Positions 58,738 through 64,000 of a stretch of DNA of 64,000 bases are shown piece after piece. Source of the stretch: Chitinophagaceae bacterium (lineage in GTDB: Bacteria; Bacteroidota; Bacteroidia; Chitinophagales; Chitinophagaceae); contig JADKHN010000006.1 of the NCBI GenBank assembly GCA_016721725.1, positions 62,001 through 126,000 on the forward strand. The letters run 5' to 3'. A program made the translations under genes and the position numbers. The first letter of the stretch is position 1. Each line of letters opens with the position of its first letter. Under the pieces are notes generated by a model. It ran no database searches. It was not told the DNA's origin and worked only from the letters and a program-made list of their open reading frames with translations.

Positions 58738-59019
58738 ATGATCAAGAACGAATCCAGGTTTTACGAAAAAGCGCTTTCGGCGGTGGCTGACCCATACCGG
58801 CTCAGTATCCTGCAGGAGATATCCAAAAAGGGATCGATCCGGTGTTGCGATGTGGTCACCCTCACCGGCCTTTCCCAGCCCACCTGTTCGCACCATATCA
58901 AACTGCTTTCGGATAGCGAACTGATCGATTGCAGGAAAGAAGGACGCAATAATTACTTCACGCTGAATAAAGCGAATTTCAAGAAATTGGGGGTATATTT
59001 TGAGCAGTTTGGGGAGTGA
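58738..59019 (+). CDS. ArsR/SmtB family transcriptional regulator
   Basis: A 93-residue winged helix-turn-helix repressor: ALSAVADPYRLSILQEISKK, the recognition helix LSQPTCSHHIKLLSDSELI and the wing CRKEGRNNYFTLNK. Two adjacent Cys (RCCDVV) and a Cys in the recognition helix could bind thiophilic metals, but the classic ELCVC motif is absent, so the signal is uncertain. It is divergent from ogt (84-base gap) and followed by convergent genes, so its targets are not obvious locally. Confidence 0.9.
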   Translation: MIKNESRFYEKALSAVADPYRLSILQEISKKGSIRCCDVVTLTGLSQPTCSHHIKLLSDSELIDCRKEGRNNYFTLNKANFKKLGVYFEQFGE

Positions 59020-59059
59020 GGGGGCTGGATACCTGAGTAGGATTTAGTCGATGATCGAC

Positions 59060-59389
59060 TCAACCCACTTTTCCGCCGTTTTGCACCGGGAGGGAAGGCT
59101 GCAACAAGACCACTTCGTTCTTTTCGTTATAAACACCCAGCACCAGGCATTCACTGAAAAAATTGGCGATCTGTTTGACCGGGAAATTGACCACGGCGAC
59201 CACCTGTCTCCCGATCAGTTCTTCTTTTGAATATAAGGCCGTGATCTGTGCGGAGGAACGTTTGACACCCGATGCTCCGAAATCAATGGTGAGCTGGTAT
59301 GCGGGTTTACGGGCATGGGGAAAATCTTCCGCGGCGATGATGGTGCCGGCGCGCATCTCCACTTTTTCGAAATCTTCCCAGGTGATCAT
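59060..59389 (-). CDS. tRNA-binding domain protein (CsaA/YgjH-like)
   Basis: A 109-residue EMAP-II/OB-fold protein: ITWEDFEKVEMRAGTIIAAE, HARKPAYQLTIDFG, SSAQITALYSKEELIGRQVV and VNFPVKQIANFFSECLVLG are the conserved parts. CsaA-type proteins bind tRNA and have been linked to chaperone or export roles. Its start overlaps the stop of the DUF952 gene by 4 bases, making it the last of a three-gene coupled operon. Confidence 0.9.
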   Translation of the reverse strand: MITWEDFEKVEMRAGTIIAAEDFPHARKPAYQLTIDFGASGVKRSSAQITALYSKEELIGRQVVAVVNFPVKQIANFFSECLVLGVYNEKNEVVLLQPSLPVQNGGKVG

Positions 59390-59679
59390 AGCAATTCGGC
59401 ATTGATGACGGCATCGAGGTTCAGTCTGCCATACAAGTGGGGGAATTTTTCGTTGACGGAAGTAGCCAGCTCTTCAATGAGCTGAGCTTTCAAATTCAAC
59501 TCATCAATGTGTAAGAGGAGTAATCCGGTCTGACCCTGGTAATAACGCATCAATACGCCTTCTACCTGTTCGGCCCGGCTCATGTGAATGAATCCTTCTG
59601 TATGCAGTGAATCTGCCTCATAATAGCCTTGTTGCAGGGCCATATCCCATTTGTGTTGGGTGGTTACATGGTAGATCAT
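59386..59679 (-). CDS. DUF952 protein
   Basis: A 97-residue soluble protein: IYHVTTQHKWDMALQQGYYE, the conserved EGFIHMSRAEQVEGV and LLLLHIDELNL, and FPHLYGRLNLDAVI near the end. This matches DUF952, whose fold resembles ADP-ribosyltransferases (His and Ser of FIHMS are conserved), though no activity is established. It overlaps both neighbours by 4 bases. Confidence 0.9.
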   Translation of the reverse strand: MIYHVTTQHKWDMALQQGYYEADSLHTEGFIHMSRAEQVEGVLMRYYQGQTGLLLLHIDELNLKAQLIEELATSVNEKFPHLYGRLNLDAVINAELL

Positions 59680-60545
59680 GGTTCCAGGAGATTCGCCAGG
59701 AATTGCAATTCATCCAGTTTATACCGGTTACGGTCATTGTCGAAACATTTGCTCAGTTCTTCCAGCAGGTATTGGATGACCCGTTTATTGCTCATCTGCC
59801 GGAAATAGGAGGCCACGGGCGGAACGGAGATCCGCTTAAAATAGCCTTCCACATCTTTATGACTGTACATCTGTCCGTTCAGCGGGTCGATGTAAAAATT
59901 GATCTTTTCCGATGCATGGCCTACCGGGTTGAGCAGATCGTACTGCGGATCAAAATAGGCGAGGATGAACTGGCGGGGGATATGGATCGCCTTTACCGGG
60001 ATATCCAGCAGCTCACAGATGACGAGGTAAATGATCCCGTTGCTGAGGGCATTTCCTTTTTTGGTCTCCAGGGCCTTGTTGATCAGGTAATCATCCGGGT
60101 TATCGTAGGCGAATTCGACGCCTTTCTGCTTGTAATAATTGTATAAGATCCCGGTGGTGACATTGACCTGTTCCAGCGGCGTCAGGTAATTATTGAGTTC
60201 AAGCCAGGTATTACGCCTTAATTTTTCGATCTCCTGTAAGACCGTACTGGTCTGGAGGTCGGGATAATGATACCGGGCCACGAGCAGGGCGCCGTTCAGC
60301 AGGTCCGCTTCACCATCCCGCCAGGCGATCAGGTCATTGGTAAGGTCGCGGAAATGCAAGCGGTGGATCAGCAGTTCGATCCTCTCCTGGATCTCTTCAC
60401 TGGTCGTATGCTCCCAGAGGTTCTCCAGGTTGGGAATGATGTCTTTACCAAAGGATTCGATCCTTTCACTCACGGTCTGGTAGACATACTCATCCGGATC
60501 ATCGATCAGTTGAAACAGGGCTGATATTTCTTTGTTCTCCGTCAA
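59676..60545 (-). CDS. Transglutaminase-like SirB1 family protein
   Basis: A 289-residue soluble protein. The N-terminal part is helical (ALFQLIDDPDEYVYQTVSER, HEAT-like). The middle matches the SirB1/transglutaminase-like fold: LNNYLTPLEQVNVTTGILYNYY, KALETKKGNALSNGIIYLVI and LDIPVKAIHIPRQFILAYFD with the conserved His and Asp. The Cys of true transglutaminases is replaced in GNALSNG, as usual for this family, so it is probably not catalytic. It leads the three-gene overlapping operon with DUF952 and the tRNA-binding protein. Confidence 0.85.
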   Translation of the reverse strand: MTENKEISALFQLIDDPDEYVYQTVSERIESFGKDIIPNLENLWEHTTSEEIQERIELLIHRLHFRDLTNDLIAWRDGEADLLNGALLVARYHYPDLQTSTVLQEIEKLRRNTWLELNNYLTPLEQVNVTTGILYNYYKQKGVEFAYDNPDDYLINKALETKKGNALSNGIIYLVICELLDIPVKAIHIPRQFILAYFDPQYDLLNPVGHASEKINFYIDPLNGQMYSHKDVEGYFKRISVPPVASYFRQMSNKRVIQYLLEELSKCFDNDRNRYKLDELQFLANLLEP

Positions 60546-60720
60546 AAGGTTCTCATTTACAATGAATTTCGGAAAAGCATCATTACCATCACCTGTATTT
60601 TTTCCACAGGCGTGATTAACTTTTGTTCGATGCAGGCCGGAAGAAATATCCTGACCGGTTAAACAAAACGGATATTCCTGTTGTAATACAGCTGTTCTAA
60701 TTCTATCTCAATGCCATATT

Positions 60721-61395
60721 ATGTTTAAACGCAGACAAGTCCCCGGTATCATACTCATCGTATTTCTCCTTGCGGCGGTTGCTCCGGGTTGCATGTTCTC
60801 GGAACGTTCAGCGCAAAGGTTGTATGATAAGGCCTCCCGGAAATCCTACGATATGGTCATCATTCCCGGGTTACCGCTGGGCGACAGCCTGCAGTGGGAC
60901 CGGATCCTGCGGGGCAGGATCTATTGGGCAAAATTCCTGCTGGATAAAGGCATCGCGAAGAACGTCATGTTCTCCGGGGCGGCCGTTCACAGCCCCTATT
61001 ACGAAGGACTGGTCATGGCCATGTATGCTGAAGCCATCGGGATACCGAAAGAGAAGATCTATACCGAACTATTGGCCGAACACAGTACGGAGAATCTCTA
61101 TTATTCGTATAAGAAAGCAAAGAAACTCGGTTTCAAGACGATCGCGCTGGCTTCCGACCCCTTTCAATCCAAACAGCTGAAAAGCTTTGCCCACCTGCGG
61201 CTGAGCCGTTCGATCGGCATCATTCCGTTTGTGATCGATACCATGAAGACGCTTGAACCCCTGATGAAAGACCCGGTGATCGATCACCAGAAAGCATTCA
61301 AGAAAGATTTTGTAGCGCTGGTGGAAAGAGAAAGCCGGTGGAAGAGGATCAAGGGTACCATTGGCTGGAACCGTGATAAAAAGGCCTATCAATAA
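60721..61395 (+). CDS. YdcF/SanA family (DUF218) envelope protein
   Basis: A 224-residue protein with an N-terminal hydrophobic segment (GIILIVFLLAAVAPGC), where Cys24 could be a lipobox residue or the segment a simple anchor. The DUF218 Rossmann-like domain shows YDMVIIPGLPLGDS, then RILRGRIYWAKFLLDKGIAK, NVMFSGAAVHSPYYEG and ENLYYSYKKAKKLGFKTIALAS. ElyC and SanA of this family affect envelope integrity and lipid-carrier use; a specific reaction is unproven. Convergent with topA. Confidence 0.85.
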   Translation: MFKRRQVPGIILIVFLLAAVAPGCMFSERSAQRLYDKASRKSYDMVIIPGLPLGDSLQWDRILRGRIYWAKFLLDKGIAKNVMFSGAAVHSPYYEGLVMAMYAEAIGIPKEKIYTELLAEHSTENLYYSYKKAKKLGFKTIALASDPFQSKQLKSFAHLRLSRSIGIIPFVIDTMKTLEPLMKDPVIDHQKAFKKDFVALVERESRWKRIKGTIGWNRDKKAYQ

Positions 61396-61398
61396 AAA

Positions 61399-61417
61399 AG
61401 GGCCCTGAATGGGCCCT
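61399..61417 (-). terminator. Terminator after topA
   Basis: AGGGCCC/GGGCCCT (61399-61405, 61411-61417) with a 5-base loop. On the minus strand it is followed by a run of six Ts, so it serves topA and possibly, more weakly, the convergent gene. Confidence 0.75.
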
Positions 61418-61434
61418 GGTTAAACGCAAATCCA

Positions 61435-63999
61435 TTATTTTTTCTTAGCCGCTTTTTTGACCGCCGTTTTCTTGACGGCTGCTTTCTTCCTGGCGCCGCC
61501 TTTTTTGTCAAAGGCTTTCGGGTCCTGGGCAAGGATCATTTTCTTCACTTCATCCAGTCCGATCACCGCCAGTTCATCCGGGGTATATTTTCCGTTGGCG
61601 CCCCCGCCCTGTAATTTCATCATTTTCTTTCCAAACCGGATGAAAGGTCCCCATCGGCCATTCTCCAGAGCGATCTTTTCCTCCGGCCACTGCTGTATGA
61701 AACGATTGGCTTCCTTGGCGATCTTTTTCTCGATGAGTTCGTTGCAATCCTGCTGGGTCAGCGTATCAAAATGATAGGCCCGGGGGATATTGATGAAAAG
61801 ATCATTCCATTTGATGAACGGACCGAAACGGCCTTTTCCCTTCGTGATCGGTTTCTCATCATAGAACCCGATCGGCGCGTCTTCGACCTTCTTGGCTTCA
61901 ATGATGGCAATGGCCCTGTTCAGGTCCACTTCGGAAGGCTCTTCGCCTTTGGGGATGGAGATGAACTGTTCGCCCCATTTGACATAAGGACCGAACCGTC
62001 CTGAATTCACTGTGACCTCAAGGCCTTCATATTCTCCAAGAGTGAGCGGGAGTTTGAATAATTCCACCGCCTCTTCCAGGCTGATGGTCTCAATGCTCTG
62101 GTTGGCCTTCAGTTTGGCGAAACGCGGTTTCTCCTCATCTGTGGCCGTGCCTACCTGTACCATCGGGCCGTAGCGGCCCATGCGGGCGATGATGGGCTTG
62201 CCTTCGGCGGAAACGCCCAGGTTCCTTTCTCCAACGGCCCTGCCGGCGGTTTCCAGCGTATGCTCAACACCTTCATGGAACGGGGTGTAAAAATCGCCGA
62301 CCATCTTGCTCCATTTCATTCTTCCTTCAGCGATCTCGTCAAACTCTTTTTCGATCTCCGCGGTGAAGGAATAATCCATCACCTTGTCGAAATGCATGTT
62401 CAGGAAATCGGTCACCACGATACCGAGGTCGGTAGGAAATAGCTTTGATTTTTCTGCGCCGGTATTTTCCAGGTCGGTGATCTTCTCGATGCGGTCTGAT
62501 TTGAGCTTTAAAATACGGAATTCACGTTTCACCGGATCCTTGTCCTTCTTCTCCACATAATTCCGCTTGATGATCGTGGAAATGGTGGGAGCGTAGGTGG
62601 ATGGCCTTCCGATACCGAGTTCTTCCAGCTTCTTGACCAGGGAGGCTTCCGTGTAACGGGCCGCATGCTTGGTGAAACGTTCTGTGGCCGTCATTTGGAT
62701 GAATTCCAGCGTTTGTCCGACCCGCAGGTCTGGCAAACGGCTCTCACTGCCTTCTTCATTCTCCTCTTCATCGGTGCTTTCCAGGTATACTTTCAGGAAT
62801 CCGTCGAATTTGAGCACTTCACCGGTGGCGGTAAGGTCATCCTGATTGGTGCTGATATTGATCCTGGCCGTGGTCTTTTCAAATTCCGCGTCACTCATCT
62901 GTGAGGCGATGGTGCGCTTCCAGATCAGTTCATACAACCGGTTCAGGTCGGGATCGCCCACCGAACGCATATTCATATAGGTAGGACGAATGGCCTCATG
63001 GGCCTCCTGTGCGCTTTCATTCTTGTTCTTATACCGGCGAACCTGCAGGTATTTATCGCCAAAGCTGGTCCCGATCTCGGCCTTGATGGCATCCATGGCC
63101 GTATCGCTCAAACTCACACTGTCCGTACGCATATACGTGATCTTACCGCTTTCATACAGCTTTTGCGCCAGCAACATGGTCTTACTGACCCCGTAGCCCA
63201 GTTTGCGGCTCGCTTCCTGTTGGAGAGTGGAGGTGGTGAATGGAGCCGCCGGGGTTCTTTTTCCTGGCCTTACCTGGATGTCCCTGACTGAATATGAGGC
63301 GCCTATGCAGGATTGCAGGAATTTTTCTGCATCCTCGGCTGCATTGTATTTTGTGCCTTCCGCTTTGAACTGGACCGCCCGGTCATTGAGATCGGTGGCA
63401 GATAAAGACGCTTCGATCTTAAAGCTGCTGACCGGGGTGAACTGGTTGATCTCCCGTTCTTTTTCTACGATCAGTTTGACCGCAACGCTTTGTACCCGGC
63501 CTGCGCTCAGTCCGCCCGACATGCCGATCTTTCTCCACAATACGGGGCTCAGTTCAAACCCCACGATACGATCCAGGATCCGCCTGGCCTGTTGGGCGTC
63601 CACCAGGTCCATATTTATGGTACGGGGATTTTTTACGGCTTTTTCGATGGCGGGTTTGGTGATCTCATGGAAGACGATCCGCTTGGTCGTCTTCGGATCT
63701 AGATCCAGCAATTCGGCAAGATGCCAGCTGATACTTTCCCCTTCCCGGTCCTCATCCGATGCCAGCCAGACCTCGTCACTTTTCTTCGCCAGGCTTTTGA
63801 GGTCCCGCACCACTTTTTCCTTTTCCGCGGGAACGATGTATTTGGGCTGAAAATTATTTTTGATATCGATGCCCATATCATTCTTTTCCAGGTCACGGAT
63901 ATGCCCGTAACAACTTCGCACTTCGAAGTCCTTGCCCAGGATGCCCTCAATGGTCTTTGCTTTGGCAGGGGACTCTACGATCAACAGATTTTTGGCCAT
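61435..63999 (-). CDS. topA: DNA topoisomerase I (type IA)
   Basis: Relaxes negative supercoils by cutting one strand. In 854 residues: the Toprim domain at the N-terminus (NLLIVESPAKAKTIEGILGK; the acidic DEDREGESISWHL), then GRVQSVAVKLIVEKE and the catalytic Tyr in KITYMRTDSVSLS. The usual zinc ribbons are absent. Instead there are four C-terminal repeats with a common core (GRYGPMVQVG, GRFGPYVKWGEQ, GRFGPFIKWND, GRWGPFIRFG), typical of Bacteroidetes. A Lys/Ala tail (AVKKTAVKKAAKKK) resembling histone H1 ends the protein. The start ATG is complete, one base from the window end. Confidence 0.97.
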   Translation of the reverse strand: MAKNLLIVESPAKAKTIEGILGKDFEVRSCYGHIRDLEKNDMGIDIKNNFQPKYIVPAEKEKVVRDLKSLAKKSDEVWLASDEDREGESISWHLAELLDLDPKTTKRIVFHEITKPAIEKAVKNPRTINMDLVDAQQARRILDRIVGFELSPVLWRKIGMSGGLSAGRVQSVAVKLIVEKEREINQFTPVSSFKIEASLSATDLNDRAVQFKAEGTKYNAAEDAEKFLQSCIGASYSVRDIQVRPGKRTPAAPFTTSTLQQEASRKLGYGVSKTMLLAQKLYESGKITYMRTDSVSLSDTAMDAIKAEIGTSFGDKYLQVRRYKNKNESAQEAHEAIRPTYMNMRSVGDPDLNRLYELIWKRTIASQMSDAEFEKTTARINISTNQDDLTATGEVLKFDGFLKVYLESTDEEENEEGSESRLPDLRVGQTLEFIQMTATERFTKHAARYTEASLVKKLEELGIGRPSTYAPTISTIIKRNYVEKKDKDPVKREFRILKLKSDRIEKITDLENTGAEKSKLFPTDLGIVVTDFLNMHFDKVMDYSFTAEIEKEFDEIAEGRMKWSKMVGDFYTPFHEGVEHTLETAGRAVGERNLGVSAEGKPIIARMGRYGPMVQVGTATDEEKPRFAKLKANQSIETISLEEAVELFKLPLTLGEYEGLEVTVNSGRFGPYVKWGEQFISIPKGEEPSEVDLNRAIAIIEAKKVEDAPIGFYDEKPITKGKGRFGPFIKWNDLFINIPRAYHFDTLTQQDCNELIEKKIAKEANRFIQQWPEEKIALENGRWGPFIRFGKKMMKLQGGGANGKYTPDELAVIGLDEVKKMILAQDPKAFDKKGGARKKAAVKKTAVKKAAKKK

Positions 64000-64000
64000 T

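Overview
The window reads as chromosomal DNA of a Bacteroidota bacterium, most likely a Chitinophagales/Chitinophagaceae-type organism (inference). The grounds are TonB-dependent receptors with carboxypeptidase-regulatory N-terminal domains, an OmpA protein with thrombospondin type 3 repeats, the Bacteroidetes form of LptD, the alternative bifunctional GlmU, a DUF4199-glycosyltransferase operon, near-absence of Shine-Dalgarno sites, and TAnnTTTG -7 promoter boxes in front of many genes. Gene density is high. No prophage, transposase, CRISPR array or rRNA operon is visible. No gene-free stretch exceeds about 300 bases once tRNAs, a tRNA remnant and terminators are counted.

Layout. 1-5.5 kb: a cell wall amidase (cut by the left edge), LptD, a PlsC acyltransferase and uracil-DNA glycosylase. 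5.5-5.75 kb: tRNA-Arg beside a broken copy of itself. 5.9-15.6 kb: MATE exporter, OmpA protein, a frameshifted ABC-F ATPase, a DUF3347 protein, a TonB receptor, a lipoprotein and a frameshifted secreted protein. 15.7-21 kb: thrS-infC, then rluF and an unknown secreted protein placed between infC and rpmI-rplT. 21-33 kb: arginine decarboxylase, Hsp20, bacilliredoxin, Lgt, a TonB receptor with an operator-like palindrome, YajQ, L31, GlmU-like enzyme, TpiA and a Kir-type potassium channel. 33.4-36.6 kb and 41.8-52 kb: surface polysaccharide genes (flippase, methyltransferase, five glycosyltransferases in all) with a complete four-gene GDP-D-glycero-D-manno-heptose pathway (hddA-gmhA-hddC-gmhB). 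Between them lie two cyclophilins, a tandem-repeat secreted protein, tRNA-Gly, an SDR and LepA. 50.8-64 kb: a dihydroorotase-like protein lacking catalytic residues, tRNA-Pro, a DUF4846 lipoprotein, a sigma-54-type response regulator without a DNA-binding domain, frameshifted signal peptidase I, cytidine deaminase, YceI, Ogt, ArsR, a three-gene overlapping operon and topoisomerase I.

Envelope construction is the main theme: LPS export (LptD), phospholipid (PlsC), lipoprotein maturation (Lgt), protein export (LepB), heptose donor synthesis, sugar transfer and flipping. Three genes show clear single-base frameshifts and a fourth is suspected; these look more like consensus indel errors in the assembly than biology, since lepB is normally essential. 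I saw no clearly new multi-gene defence or mobile system. The more unusual points are the degenerate PyrC-like protein, the HTH-less sigma-54 activator, the C-terminal domain shared by the amidase and a second secreted protein, the split infC/rpmI locus, small palindromic insertions in a tRNA copy and in a glycosyltransferase gene, and the 23-residue repeat protein.
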